Shown one piece after another: positions 1 to 8,286 of a DNA stretch of 43,530 nt. The notes under the pieces were generated by a model, which worked only from the letters and a program-made list of their open reading frames with translations, was not told where the DNA came from and searched no databases. The stretch lies in the NCBI RefSeq assembly GCF_035762905.1, contig NZ_DASUCC010000023.1:1-43530 (forward strand), read 5' to 3'. The position numbers and the translations under genes are program-made. Within the stretch, counting starts at the first letter, position 1. The number at the start of each line of letters is the position of its first letter. This stretch comes from DASYTH01 sp035762905 (GTDB lineage Bacteria > Actinomycetota > Actinomycetes > Mycobacteriales > Pseudonocardiaceae).

Positions 1-270
1 AGCTTCAGTACCGGAATCCGGCTCTCCCTGGAACGGCTGGCCGAGTTGGCCACGCAGGGCGCCAAGGTGGAAGTCCATGTCTACGACATGCTGCCGACCT
101 GGCGGGTGATCGGGCTGGACACCACGTTGTTCGTGTCCGCGTTCGGCGAACGACACGAGGGCCACAACTCACCGATGTACCAGATCACGGGCTCCCCCCA
201 CGGCGCGCTGCACCGGGGCTTTCACCGCTTCCTCGGCGAACTGCGGCGGACCTCTCGGCAGGTGATCTGA
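1..270 (+). CDS. C-terminal part of an unrecognised protein (5' end outside window)
   Basis: Frame 1 is open from the first base of the window and ends at the TGA at 268-270, so only the last 89 residues are visible. They contain a compact segment with PTWRVIGLD, LFVSAFGERHEGH and MYQITGSP. This resembles, from memory, the C-terminal domain (DUF5919-like) of some actinobacterial helix-turn-helix regulators. The start codon and any DNA-binding part would lie to the left. The next gene starts 2 bp after this stop, so the two are probably cotranscribed. The family assignment is a recollection, not a search result. Confidence 0.6.
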   Translation, partial: SFSTGIRLSLERLAELATQGAKVEVHVYDMLPTWRVIGLDTTLFVSAFGERHEGHNSPMYQITGSPHGALHRGFHRFLGELRRTSRQVI

Positions 271-272
271 CG

Positions 273-833
273 ATGCCGGTCGAAGCCGAACTCACCGCAG
301 TCCTGCGCAACCCCGCACAAGTGCGCGCCGCCCTGGCCGGGCGCGCGGATCCCGAGATCACGGCCTATGCCGACACCTATTACGACCGCCCCGACCACAG
401 CCTCGACGCCGCAGGCTACGAGTTGCGGGTGCGCACCATCACCATGGGCAAAACCGCCCACACGGTTCTGACTTACAAGCAACCGTCGGTCACCGACTGG
501 GGCGCGAAACCCGAGCACGAGACCACCATCGCCGACGCCGAGGTCCTGCGCACGATCTTCACCGGCCTCGGCCTGGTCGAGCTGATCGCTTTCCGCAAGG
601 ATTGCGAGAACTACCGGTTCACCGCGCATGGCCTGTCCCTGGTCGCCACCGTCGTGCAGATTCCTGAACTGGACGGCCAGACCTTTCTCGAACTGGAAAC
701 GATGGCCGAGCCCGACGACCTGCCAGCAGCGCACCGGGTTCTGCAGACGGTGCTGGACGAACTGGGCGTCGGCGCACAGGACCTCACCACCGAGTCCTAC
801 ACCGACCGGGTAGCCGCAAGCCGTCGAGCCTGA
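273..833 (+). CDS. CYTH-domain protein (triphosphate tunnel fold, class IV cyclase/thiamine triphosphatase superfamily)
   Basis: This 186-residue protein shows the CYTH layout: an acidic N-terminal strand, basic strands (YELRVRTI, LTYKQP), an FRKDCENYRF strand and an acidic C-terminal strand (LELETM). CYTH enzymes bind triphosphate substrates inside an eight-stranded tunnel with Mg or Mn and can be adenylate cyclases, thiamine triphosphatases or polyphosphatases. The N-terminal signature ExExK reads E4-A-E6-L-T8, so the usual lysine is threonine. Activity may therefore differ or be lost. ATG at 273 follows the upstream stop by 2 bp, which supports translational coupling. The substrate cannot be told from sequence. 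Confidence 0.8.
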   Translation: MPVEAELTAVLRNPAQVRAALAGRADPEITAYADTYYDRPDHSLDAAGYELRVRTITMGKTAHTVLTYKQPSVTDWGAKPEHETTIADAEVLRTIFTGLGLVELIAFRKDCENYRFTAHGLSLVATVVQIPELDGQTFLELETMAEPDDLPAAHRVLQTVLDELGVGAQDLTTESYTDRVAASRRA

Positions 834-862
834 CCGCCCAGCCAACCGGCGATCTCCGTCCC

Positions 863-916
863 GCGAGTTCCCGATTCCGGTTCGGCGAGTTCCCGGCTCC
901 GGTTCGGCGAGTTGCC
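863..916 (+). repeat. 22-bp tandem repeat, about 2.5 copies
   Basis: Two full units begin at 863 and 885, each starting GCGAGTTCCCG and ending CCGGTTCG. A third, partial copy GCGAGTTGCC starts at 907. The units differ only at 2-3 positions in the middle. They lie in the gene-free stretch after the CYTH gene. Repeats of this kind are common between genes of high-GC actinomycetes and no function is evident. Confidence 0.75.
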
Positions 917-957
917 AGTGCAGTTCGCGAATTCTTGATTTCAGTGATGACCGGGCG

Positions 958-997
958 CAGCCCGGCCCCGCCGGGCACAGCCCGGCCCCGCCGGGCG
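958..997 (+). repeat. 20-bp direct repeat, two adjacent copies
   Basis: Copies at 958-977 and 978-997 both read CAGCCCGGCCCCGCCGGGC plus one variable last base. Each copy can fold on itself through CCCGGC/GCCGGG. The pair may therefore form hairpins that act as a weak terminator for the CYTH gene upstream, though no T-run follows. Confidence 0.65.
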
Positions 998-1049
998 CGA
1001 TCGTCGCGGTCAGCTACCCGTGGGCATGTCGCAAGGATCTGGACGAATG

Positions 1050-1063
1050 TAGTAGATCTGCTA
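1050..1063. promoter_or_regulatory. 14-bp imperfect palindrome upstream of the ABC-2 operon
   Basis: TAGTAGATCTGCTA is a dyad centred on AGATCT with one mismatched pair of positions. It lies 32 bp before the ATPase start at 1096, in the only AT-rich part of the leader. It is a reasonable operator for the small XRE regulator encoded at the end of the same operon (autoregulation), but that link is inference. Confidence 0.45.
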
Positions 1064-1095
1064 TAAGTTGCCCGATGACAGGTACGGGAGGCCAG

Positions 1096-1998
1096 ATGAA
1101 TGCGGTCATCGAGGTGCGCGGGTTACGCATGCGGTACGGGGACGTGGACGTGCTGAAGGGGGTGGAGTTCACGGCCCGGCGGGGCGAGGTGGTGACGCTG
1201 CTCGGGCCGAACGGCGCGGGGAAGACCACGACGATCGAGATTCTGGAGGGGTTCCGGCTGCGCTCGGCGGGCGAGGTCACCGTGCTCGGGGTGGACCCGG
1301 CAAGGGGCGACGAGGCGTGGCGGGCGCGGGTGGGGGTGGTGCTGCAGTCGTGGCGGGATCACGGTAAGTGGCGGGTGCGGGACCTGCTGCGCGAGTTGGG
1401 GCGGTACTACGTGCCGTACCGCAAGCCGTTCGGGGCGGACGAGTTGGTGGCGGCGGTGGGCCTTGCGGACAGCGCGGACAAGAAGATCATGCAGCTGTCC
1501 GGCGGGCAGCGGCGTCGGCTGGATGTGGCGATCGGGATCGTGGGACGGCCGGACGTGCTGTTCCTGGACGAGCCGACGGCCGGGTTCGACCCGCAGGCGC
1601 GGCGGGAGTTCCACGACTTCGTGCACCGGCTGACCGACCTGGAGGAGACCACGATCCTGCTGACCACGCACGACCTGGACGAGGCGGAGAAGCTGGCCGA
1701 CCGGATCCTGATCCTGGCCGGCGGCCGGATCATCGCCGACGGCAGCGCGGACGCGCTGGCCCGGCTGGTGGCGGGGCAGGCCGAAGTGCGGTGGCGGCAA
1801 CACGGTGAGCTGTTCGTGCACGCCACCGACGACGGCACCGAGTTCGTGCGCAAGCTGCTCGCCCAGCACGGCGAGGAGGTGGGCGACCTGGAGGTGCACC
1901 GGGCCTCGCTGGAGGACACGTACATGACCATGGTGCGGCGCTACGAGTCGGGCGAGACCGACGCGGCGGTCACCGAGTTCGAGGGAGCGGGCCGGTGA
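1096..1998 (+). CDS. ABC-2 type exporter ATP-binding protein (DrrA-like)
   Basis: This 300-residue ATPase has Walker A GPNGAGKT (about residues 37-44), an ABC signature LSGGQ (about 135-139), Walker B VLFLDEP with D158/E159, and an H-loop TTHD. The C-terminal extension after about residue 220 is typical of DrrA-like exporters of drugs, lipids or antibiotics. An ATG also exists at 1075 in frame, but only the ATG at 1096 has a good ribosome site (GGGAGG at 1086-1091), so I chose 1096. Its stop overlaps the permease start (GTGA at 1995-1998). With the permease it should form a homodimeric exporter of unknown cargo. Confidence 0.93.
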   Translation: MNAVIEVRGLRMRYGDVDVLKGVEFTARRGEVVTLLGPNGAGKTTTIEILEGFRLRSAGEVTVLGVDPARGDEAWRARVGVVLQSWRDHGKWRVRDLLRELGRYYVPYRKPFGADELVAAVGLADSADKKIMQLSGGQRRRLDVAIGIVGRPDVLFLDEPTAGFDPQARREFHDFVHRLTDLEETTILLTTHDLDEAEKLADRILILAGGRIIADGSADALARLVAGQAEVRWRQHGELFVHATDDGTEFVRKLLAQHGEEVGDLEVHRASLEDTYMTMVRRYESGETDAAVTEFEGAGR

Positions 1999-2834
1999 AC
2001 GCGATCCACAACGGGCTGCGCCGCGGCTGGATCGAGTACACCGCGGCGATCCGCACGCTGACCGAGTCGGCCAACTACGTCATCGTGGCGGGCTTCTTCA
2101 TGGTCGTGCTCTACCTCAACCGGAACCGGACCGTGGACGGCACGTCACTGCACTTCCCGGCGCTGGCGCTGCCCGGTCTGCTCGGCATGCTCGCGGTGTA
2201 CACCGGCATCGTTGGCGCGGCCTACGCGCTGGCCTCCGAGCGCGAGGACGGCACCCTGCTGCGCGCCAAGGCGGTGCCGAACGGGATGACCGGCTACGTG
2301 ACCGGGCACATCCTGCGCGGCGCACTGGAGATTCTGACCATGTTGGTGGTCATGCTGGTGCCCGCGCTGATCCTGATCGACGGGCTGTTCGCCACCGGCC
2401 TGGCCGGCGGGCTGCACCTGCTGTGGCTGTTCCCGCTCGGCCTGCTCGCCACGCTGCCGTTCGGGATGGTGATCGGCTCGCTGGCGACCAGCCCGCGGGC
2501 GATCGCCGGCTGGGGCCTGATGGTGGTCGGCGCGCTGACCTTCATCTCCGGCGTGTTCTCCCCGGTGACCGGCCAGGCGGCCTGGGTGCAGGGGATCGCC
2601 CAGGTGTTCCCGATCTACTGGCTGGGCCTGGGAATGCGCTCGGCCCTGCTGCCCGACGAGGTCGTGCTGGTGGAGATCGGCCAATCCTGGCGCACCCTGG
2701 AGACCATCGGCGTGCTCGGCATTTGGGCGGTCGCCGGCCTGCTGCTCGCCCCGGTCGTGTTGCGCCGGATGGCCCGCCGGGAGTCCGGCGCCGTCCTCGA
2801 CGAGCGCCGCCGGAAGGTGTTGCAGCGCCTATGA
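1995..2834 (+). CDS. ABC-2 type transporter permease
   Basis: A 279-residue membrane protein with about six hydrophobic segments, including FFMVVLYL near the N-terminus, LLGMLAVYTGIVGAAYA, LTMLVVMLVPALILI, a long glycine-rich stretch, and ALTFISGVFSP followed by a final helix near residue 245. The ASEREDGTLLRAKA loop after the second helix is typical of ABC-2 permeases, where it couples to the ATPase. It starts at a GTG overlapping the ATPase stop and ends in an ATGA overlap with the regulator. Substrate unknown. Confidence 0.92.
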   Translation: MNAIHNGLRRGWIEYTAAIRTLTESANYVIVAGFFMVVLYLNRNRTVDGTSLHFPALALPGLLGMLAVYTGIVGAAYALASEREDGTLLRAKAVPNGMTGYVTGHILRGALEILTMLVVMLVPALILIDGLFATGLAGGLHLLWLFPLGLLATLPFGMVIGSLATSPRAIAGWGLMVVGALTFISGVFSPVTGQAAWVQGIAQVFPIYWLGLGMRSALLPDEVVLVEIGQSWRTLETIGVLGIWAVAGLLLAPVVLRRMARRESGAVLDERRRKVLQRL

Positions 2835-3070
2835 CCGAGGTGATTCACAACCGGATCGCGATGCTGCGCGTCGAGCGCGGCATCTCCCGCCGCCAACTGG
2901 CCGACGCGCTGGGTGTGCATTACCAGACCGTGGGTTATCTTGAAAGGGGTGAGTACAGCCCCAGCCTCTATCTCGCTCTGCGCATAGCGGAGTACTTTGA
3001 GGTACCGGTGGAGGTCGTCTTCTCCACCAAGCCCTTCCCGCGGATCGGGGGCGGCGAGCGGTCCGCGTGA
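2831..3070 (+). CDS. Small XRE-family transcriptional regulator
   Basis: This 79-residue protein is a single helix-turn-helix domain of the Cro/CI (XRE) type. Helices run from RIAMLRVERG through RRQLADALGVHYQTVGYLERG to LALRIAEYFEVPVEVVF, close to the usual XRE consensus. The ATG overlaps the permease stop by 4 bp (ATGA), so it is translated with the exporter. A three-gene ATPase-permease-XRE unit is common in Actinobacteria and Firmicutes, where the small regulator usually controls its own operon. The likely target is the palindrome at 1050-1063. Confidence 0.92.
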   Translation: MTEVIHNRIAMLRVERGISRRQLADALGVHYQTVGYLERGEYSPSLYLALRIAEYFEVPVEVVFSTKPFPRIGGGERSA

Positions 3071-3089
3071 TCAACTGCGGCGCGACGCC

Positions 3090-3136
3090 ATAGTCCACAC
3101 GCTGTGCGCGATTGTCCACGCGTTCCTCCATATCCT
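3090..3136 (+). promoter_or_regulatory. Promoter A: 21-bp-spaced direct repeat plus -10, ahead of the sugar importer operon
   Basis: ATAGTCCAC at 3090-3098 is repeated as ATTGTCCAC at 3111-3119, exactly 21 bp on. The hexamer TATCCT at 3131-3136 fits a -10 box and would start transcription near 3143, giving a leader of about 31 nt to the ATG at 3174. The same layout occurs at 9594-9640 and 11508-11554. The downstream repeat falls over the -35 region, as at AraC-family class II activated promoters. A further inverted GTGGAC lies at 3139-3144. Confidence 0.8.
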
Positions 3137-3173
3137 CTGTGGACGATCCGCGACAGAACGGAGTTCGTCGGCT

Positions 3174-4097
3174 ATGGCAGTCGCCGAGGTTGTTCCGCGG
3201 CGACCCACACACCGCCGCAGCCGTGGCCGGGGGTTCTGGGCGCCGTACCTCCTCATCTCGCCTGCCGTGCTGGCCATGCTGGCGTTCCTGGTCTACCCCA
3301 TGGCCAGCGTCTTCTACTACAGCCTGCAGCACCATTTCGTCAGCAAGCCGTGGGAGAACGGGTTCGCCGGACTTGACAACTTCCGGCAGATGCTCTTCCA
3401 CGACGCGCTGTTCTGGCAGAGTCTGGGGTTCACCGCCAAATGGGTGGTGGTCGAGGTCGTGCTGCAACTGCTGCTCGGCCTGGCGCTGGCGCTGATCGTC
3501 AACGAGACGTTCATCGGCCGCGCGCTCTCCAGGGCCATGGTGTTCTCCCCGTGGGCCGTCTCCGGCGTACTCACCACCGGCATCTTCGTGCTGCTCTACA
3601 ACCCGACCACCGGCGTGTCCCGGTACCTGGCCGACCTCGGCCTGATGAACTACGGCGCCGCGCCGCTGGCCAACCCCGACACCGTGTTCGCCGCGGCGGT
3701 GCTTGCCGAGCTGTGGCGCGGGGTGCCGTTCTTCGCCATCCTGCTGCTCGCCGACCTGCAGACCATCCCCCGCGACCTGTACGAGGCGGCGTCGGTGGAC
3801 GGGGCCAGCCGGGTGCGCCGCTTCTACCACGTCACGCTGCCGCACCTCAAGGACGCGATCATCCTGTCCACGCTGCTGCGCGCGGTGTGGGAGTTCAACA
3901 ACGTGGACCTGCTCTACACGCTGACCGGCGGCGGGCCCGCGCATCAAACCACCACCCTGCCGCTGTACGTGGCGCAGACCGCGGCCCAGTCGCACAACTT
4001 CGGCTACGGGGCCGCGCTGACCACCGCCGGTTTCCTGATCCTGACCTTCTTCTCCGTGCTCTACCTCCGGTTGAGCAAGTTCGGGGCTCGCTCATGA
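3174..4097 (+). CDS. Carbohydrate ABC transporter permease, MalF/LacF type
   Basis: A 307-residue inner-membrane permease of the MalF-type sugar importers: six hydrophobic segments and the cytoplasmic EAA loop (EAASVDGASRVRRFYHVTLP) that docks on the ATPase. The frame is open further upstream, but the residues before the ATG at 3174 are not family-like and would run back through promoter A; GGAG at 3160-3163 precedes the chosen start. It pairs with the permease at 4094 and the lipoprotein at 6945. No ATPase is encoded in the operon, so a shared MsiK-like ATPase elsewhere is probably used, as in Streptomyces. The neighbouring lyases suggest pectin-derived oligogalacturonides or rhamnose-galacturonate units as cargo. 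Confidence 0.93.
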   Translation: MAVAEVVPRRPTHRRSRGRGFWAPYLLISPAVLAMLAFLVYPMASVFYYSLQHHFVSKPWENGFAGLDNFRQMLFHDALFWQSLGFTAKWVVVEVVLQLLLGLALALIVNETFIGRALSRAMVFSPWAVSGVLTTGIFVLLYNPTTGVSRYLADLGLMNYGAAPLANPDTVFAAAVLAELWRGVPFFAILLLADLQTIPRDLYEAASVDGASRVRRFYHVTLPHLKDAIILSTLLRAVWEFNNVDLLYTLTGGGPAHQTTTLPLYVAQTAAQSHNFGYGAALTTAGFLILTFFSVLYLRLSKFGARS

Positions 4098-4981
4098 CCC
4101 TCACCGCCACCCGTCCGGCCGAGCCCCGGACGCCCAAACCGCCGCCACCGGGGCGCCGCACCGGCGGCGACGCCAACCGGGTCAGCCGCTGGCAGATCTA
4201 CGTGCCGCTCACCCTCTACCTGCTGTTCACGCTGGTGCCGTTCTACTGGATGGTGGTCTTCGCGGTCCGCCCGCGCGGCTCGTCCTCGCTGCTGCCCTGG
4301 CCGATCACGTTCGAGAACTTCGTGACGGTGTGGGACGGGCTCGGCTTCGGCGTGTTCTTCGAGAACAGCCTGAAGGTCGGGGTCGCGTCGCTGGTCGCCA
4401 CCACGCTGATCGCGCTGGCCGGCGGGTACGCGCTCGCGCGCTACAACTTCCGCGGCAAGACCGTGTTCCTGGTGGCGATGCTGTGCACCCAGTTCATACC
4501 CGGCGCGATGATGCTGATCCCGCTGTTCCAGACGTTCCGTAGCCTCGAGCTGGTCAACTCGCTGTGGAGCCTGGTCATCGCGGAGACCGTGTTCCAGCTG
4601 CCGCTGTCACTGATCCTGCTTTCCGGATTCATCCGCAACGTTCCGGTGGAGCTTGAGGAGGCCGCGTGGGTGGACGGCTGCTCGCGGATGCGCGGTTTCC
4701 TGGTCGTGGTGCTGCCACTGCTTCGCCCGGCGCTGGTCGCGGTCGGCTCGTTCGCGTTCATCCACAGCTGGAACAACTTCCTGTTCGCGCTGATGTTCGT
4801 CAGTTCGCAGGACAAGTACACGATCCCGGTCGGGCTGGCCTTCACCCTCGGTGAGTTCAGTGTGGACTTCGGCGCGCTTGCGGCGGGCGGCGTGGTGGCC
4901 GCGGTGCCGGTCGTGCTGGTGTTCGCGGTGATTCAGCGCTACCTGGTCCAGGGACTCTCGGCCGGGGCGGTGAAGGGATGA
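4094..4981 (+). CDS. Carbohydrate ABC transporter permease, MalG type
   Basis: A 295-residue partner permease with a basic, proline-rich N-terminus, six hydrophobic segments and the EAA loop (EEAAWVDGCSRMRGFLVVVLP). The C-terminal GLSAGAVKG tail is the usual ending of MalG-type subunits. The start ATG overlaps the previous stop (ATGA, 4094-4097) and its own stop overlaps the next ATG (4978-4981), so production is tightly coupled. With the MalF-type subunit it forms the translocation pore for the sugar caught by the binding protein at 6945. Confidence 0.93.
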   Translation: MTLTATRPAEPRTPKPPPPGRRTGGDANRVSRWQIYVPLTLYLLFTLVPFYWMVVFAVRPRGSSSLLPWPITFENFVTVWDGLGFGVFFENSLKVGVASLVATTLIALAGGYALARYNFRGKTVFLVAMLCTQFIPGAMMLIPLFQTFRSLELVNSLWSLVIAETVFQLPLSLILLSGFIRNVPVELEEAAWVDGCSRMRGFLVVVLPLLRPALVAVGSFAFIHSWNNFLFALMFVSSQDKYTIPVGLAFTLGEFSVDFGALAAGGVVAAVPVVLVFAVIQRYLVQGLSAGAVKG

Positions 4982-6951
4982 ACGGTCCACTTGAGCCGGT
5001 GCGGGTCGTGCTCGCCGGAGCGCATGGGCATGGCCGCTGGCATCTGGACAACCTCAGACGGCTGCGCGCCGCCGGGTTGGTCGAGCTGGCCGGCGTGTGC
5101 GACGTCCGGCCGGTGCCGGCCGAACAGCTCGACGGCCTCGGTGCGCCGGACCAGTCCCCCGACCTCGGGCGGTTGATCCGGCGCACCGGCGCGGAGATCA
5201 CCATTCTGGTCACCCCGATCCACACGCACGCCGAGCTGGCCGACACGGCGCTGGCGGCCGGGTCGCACCTGCTGCTGGAGAAGCCGCCGGCCGGCTCGCT
5301 TGCCGAGTTCGACCGGATCTCCGATGCGGTCCGGGCCTCCGGCCTGGCCTGCCAGGTGGGCTTCCAGAGCCTGGGCTCGGACGCGATCCCGTTCCTGCGC
5401 AAGGTGATCGCCGACGGACGGATCGGCAGGGTGCGGGGCATCGGAGTGGCAGGCGCCTGGCCGCGCCCGGTCGAGTACTTCGCCCGTGCGGAATGGGCCG
5501 GGCGGCGCCGGATGGACGGCATGGCCGTGACCGACGGCGCGCTGACCAACCCGTTCGGGCACGCCGTCGCCACGGCGCTGGCCGTGGCCGAGGCCGAGCA
5601 GATCGGCGCGGTGGTCGAGATCGACGTCGAGCTGTACCGGGCCAACCAGATCGAGGCGGACGACACCTCGTGCGTGCGGCTGCGGCTGGCCACCGGCACC
5701 GAGATCACCGTCGCGGTCTCGCTCTGCGCGCCCGAGCGCACCGAGCCGTACCTGTTGGTGCACGGGCAGACCGGGACGGCCCGGTTCACCTACACCACCG
5801 ACGAGATCCACATCGGACAGACGGTGACCAAGCATGCCCGGACCGACCTGCTGGAGAACCTGATCGCGCACGTGCGCACCGGCGCCCAACTGCTCGTACC
5901 GCTGAGCCGGGCCGGCGCGTTCATGCAGGTGGTCGAGGCGATCCGGCTGGCCCCGGAGCCGACCCCGATTCCGTTGTCCCGGCTGCAGGTCGACCCGGAC
6001 ACCGCCCGCCGGGTGCTGCCCGGGATCGTCAACCTGACCGCACGCAGCGCCCGCCGGCTCGCGCTCTTCTCCGAGCTGGACGTGGCCTGGGCCCCGCCCG
6101 AGCAGGTGATCCGGCTGGGCGAGCGGGAGGTGGCCCGGTACCGCTGGCGCCCGGACCTGCCGGTGACCGTGTCGCCCCGGCCATACCTGCACCCGGTGTG
6201 CACCCAGGCCGGGTTGTCGGTCACCGAGGAGGCGCCGGCCGACCATCTGCACCACCTCGGGGTGGGCGTGGCGATCGCCGACGTCGGCGCGGTCAACTTC
6301 TGGGGCGGCCGAACCTACCAGCCCGGGCACGGCCCGGCCTGGCTCGGCGACCACGGCAGCCAGCGGCACCTGCGGTTCGCCCGGCGCTGCGAGCACGGCT
6401 TCACCGAGCACCTGGAATGGCTGGACCAGGCCGGGATGCCGGTGCTGCGCGAGGAGCGCACGGTGCTCGCGAGCCACGCCGAGCGGCCGGACTGCTGGAT
6501 CTTGGACTTCGCGTTCACGCTCACCAACCTCACCGCCGGCCCGCTGGCGATCCGCAGTTCGGCCACCAAGGGCCGGACCGGCGCCGGCTACGGCGGGTTC
6601 TTCTGGCGAGCGCCCGGATCAGCGAAGTGCCGCACGGTGTTCACAGTGGACGCCGACGGCGAAGGGGGCATCAACGGCAACCCCGCGCCCTGGGTCGCGA
6701 TGTCCGGCACGGCTCCGGACGGACGGGACTGGACGCTCGTGTTCGCCCAACGCGGGTCGAACGACCCGTGGTTCGTCCGGGTCGAGGAGTACCCGGGCGT
6801 CGGCTCCTCCCTTGCCTGGCACGAGCCGCTTGTGCTCACCGACTCGCTGACCCGGCAGGTGGTCACGGTCGTCGCCGACGGGAGGCTGAGTCGTGCGGAA
6901 GCGGCTGCACTGACCGGCAGTGGCAACGGAAAGGTAGGCGGAACATGGTGA
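4978..6951 (+). CDS. Gfo/Idh/MocA oxidoreductase fused to a PmoA-like (DUF6807) domain
   Basis: A 657-residue two-domain protein. Residues about 8-330 are a Gfo/Idh/MocA NAD(P)-dependent sugar dehydrogenase, with the Rossmann motif GAHGHG (14-19) and the EKP motif at 101-103. Residues about 370-657 match my recollection of the PmoA/DUF6807 family: a basic strand, PYLHPV, DHLHHLG near 422, NFWGG and AFRGC-like beta strands. That family often sits in sugar-degradation loci. The link between the halves is continuous, with no stop or frameshift. The gene overlaps both neighbours in the importer operon, so it probably modifies the imported uronic or deoxy sugar in the cytoplasm. The exact reaction is unknown. 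Confidence 0.85.
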   Translation: MNGPLEPVRVVLAGAHGHGRWHLDNLRRLRAAGLVELAGVCDVRPVPAEQLDGLGAPDQSPDLGRLIRRTGAEITILVTPIHTHAELADTALAAGSHLLLEKPPAGSLAEFDRISDAVRASGLACQVGFQSLGSDAIPFLRKVIADGRIGRVRGIGVAGAWPRPVEYFARAEWAGRRRMDGMAVTDGALTNPFGHAVATALAVAEAEQIGAVVEIDVELYRANQIEADDTSCVRLRLATGTEITVAVSLCAPERTEPYLLVHGQTGTARFTYTTDEIHIGQTVTKHARTDLLENLIAHVRTGAQLLVPLSRAGAFMQVVEAIRLAPEPTPIPLSRLQVDPDTARRVLPGIVNLTARSARRLALFSELDVAWAPPEQVIRLGEREVARYRWRPDLPVTVSPRPYLHPVCTQAGLSVTEEAPADHLHHLGVGVAIADVGAVNFWGGRTYQPGHGPAWLGDHGSQRHLRFARRCEHGFTEHLEWLDQAGMPVLREERTVLASHAERPDCWILDFAFTLTNLTAGPLAIRSSATKGRTGAGYGGFFWRAPGSAKCRTVFTVDADGEGGINGNPAPWVAMSGTAPDGRDWTLVFAQRGSNDPWFVRVEEYPGVGSSLAWHEPLVLTDSLTRQVVTVVADGRLSRAEAAALTGSGNGKVGGTW

Positions 6952-8267
6952 ACTCACGTTGGTCGCGGACTGCCGCGGCGCTCGTGACGGTAGCCTGCCT
7001 GGCATTGGCCGGGTGTGGCGACGACGGCTCCGATTCGGGCGCGAGCGGCGGCACGACGAATATCACGTTCTGGGACGACAACGGCGGCCCGGCCCGAACT
7101 CCGGTGTGGCAGCACATCATCGAGGAGTTCCACAAGGCGAACCCGAACATCAAGGTGGAGTACGTCGGGGTCCCGATCGCCCAGGTCCAGCAGAAGTACG
7201 ACACGGCGATCGCCGGTGGCGGGCTGCCCGACGTCGGCGGAGTGAGCACCGCGATGCTCGCCAACCTGGTCCCCCAGCAGGCGCTGGACGCGGTGGACGA
7301 CCGGATCAACAACAGCTCGCTGAACGGCAAGCTGAACAACCAGGTGGTCGACACGGTCAAGTCGGCGATCCCGGACGGCAAGCTGTACATGGTTCCGATA
7401 TCCACCAACACGGGCATGTACTGGTACCGGACCGACTGGTTCAGCGCGGCCGGGCTCAAGGCCCCGGAGACCTGGAACGACTTCTTCGGCGCGGTGGACA
7501 AGCTCACCGACAAGAGCAAGAACCAGTACGGCTTCACCATCCGCGGCGGGGCCGGCTCGATCGCCCAGATGCTCGAGGTGATCTACGGTCAGACCGGGAT
7601 CACCACGATATTCGACGGCTCCGGCAAATCGACGGTGAACGACTCGCGCAACGTCGCGGCGCTGGAGAAGCTGGTCGCGCTGTACAAGAACAAGACCCCC
7701 GAGGCGGACGTCACCAACGACTTCCCCAAGATGGTGGCGCAGTTCGACGGCGGCAGCATCGCGATCATGCAGCACAACCTGGGTTCCTACAACGACCACA
7801 TCAAGGCGCTCGGCGCGGAGAAGGTGGCCGCGTTCCCGGTGCCCAAGTCGGACAACGGATCCCGGACCGTGGTGTCCAACCCGGTGACCGGCATCGGCGT
7901 GTTCGCCAGCGGTAAGAACAAGGACGCGGCGTTCAAGTTCGCCGAGTTCGCCGCCAGCAAGGCGATGAACAGCTACTGGGCCGAGAAGACCGGCGTGCTG
8001 CCGGCCAACGTCGAGGTCCGGGACGAGCCGTGGCTTGGCAAACTGCAGCACATCGCCGAGGCCACCAAGGTGCTGACCGACTCCAGCACCAAGGTCGTGC
8101 AGCTGCCCTACTACCTGCCCGAGTTCAACTCGATCACCAAGACCGAGACCGAGCCGATGTTCCAGAAGGTCCTGCTCGGCGAGATGTCCGCCAAGGACTT
8201 CCTGGACCAGTTCGCGGCGAAGTTCACCGACGCGCAGGCCAAGCACAAGCAGCGCACCGGCGGCTGA
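6945..8267 (+). CDS. Sugar ABC transporter substrate-binding lipoprotein
   Basis: A 440-residue extracellular solute-binding protein of family 1. It has a lipoprotein signal with lipobox LALAGC (Cys24), so it is anchored outside the membrane and delivers sugar to the two permeases. Family features include NITFWDDNGG after the linker, a PDVGGVSTAML hinge region, and YYLPEFNSITK near the end. The ATG at 6945 overlaps the stop of the preceding gene (ATGGTGA), and a weak AGG site precedes it. The long open frame upstream is a shadow of the oxidoreductase gene. Substrate is inferred from neighbours to be a pectic oligosaccharide. Confidence 0.93.
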   Translation: MVNSRWSRTAAALVTVACLALAGCGDDGSDSGASGGTTNITFWDDNGGPARTPVWQHIIEEFHKANPNIKVEYVGVPIAQVQQKYDTAIAGGGLPDVGGVSTAMLANLVPQQALDAVDDRINNSSLNGKLNNQVVDTVKSAIPDGKLYMVPISTNTGMYWYRTDWFSAAGLKAPETWNDFFGAVDKLTDKSKNQYGFTIRGGAGSIAQMLEVIYGQTGITTIFDGSGKSTVNDSRNVAALEKLVALYKNKTPEADVTNDFPKMVAQFDGGSIAIMQHNLGSYNDHIKALGAEKVAAFPVPKSDNGSRTVVSNPVTGIGVFASGKNKDAAFKFAEFAASKAMNSYWAEKTGVLPANVEVRDEPWLGKLQHIAEATKVLTDSSTKVVQLPYYLPEFNSITKTETEPMFQKVLLGEMSAKDFLDQFAAKFTDAQAKHKQRTGG

Positions 8268-8286
8268 CGGAGAGGGTGCCCCCACC

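Noticed and set aside
222..845. Long minus-strand frame opposite the CYTH gene, and similar long frames opposite most genes
   Set aside because: High-GC DNA gives long shadow frames; these have odd Gly/Arg/His-rich sequences, no ribosome sites and no family motifs.
863..997. Short tandem repeats as a possible CRISPR array
   Set aside because: Units are adjacent without spacers, only 2-3 copies, and no cas genes are present.
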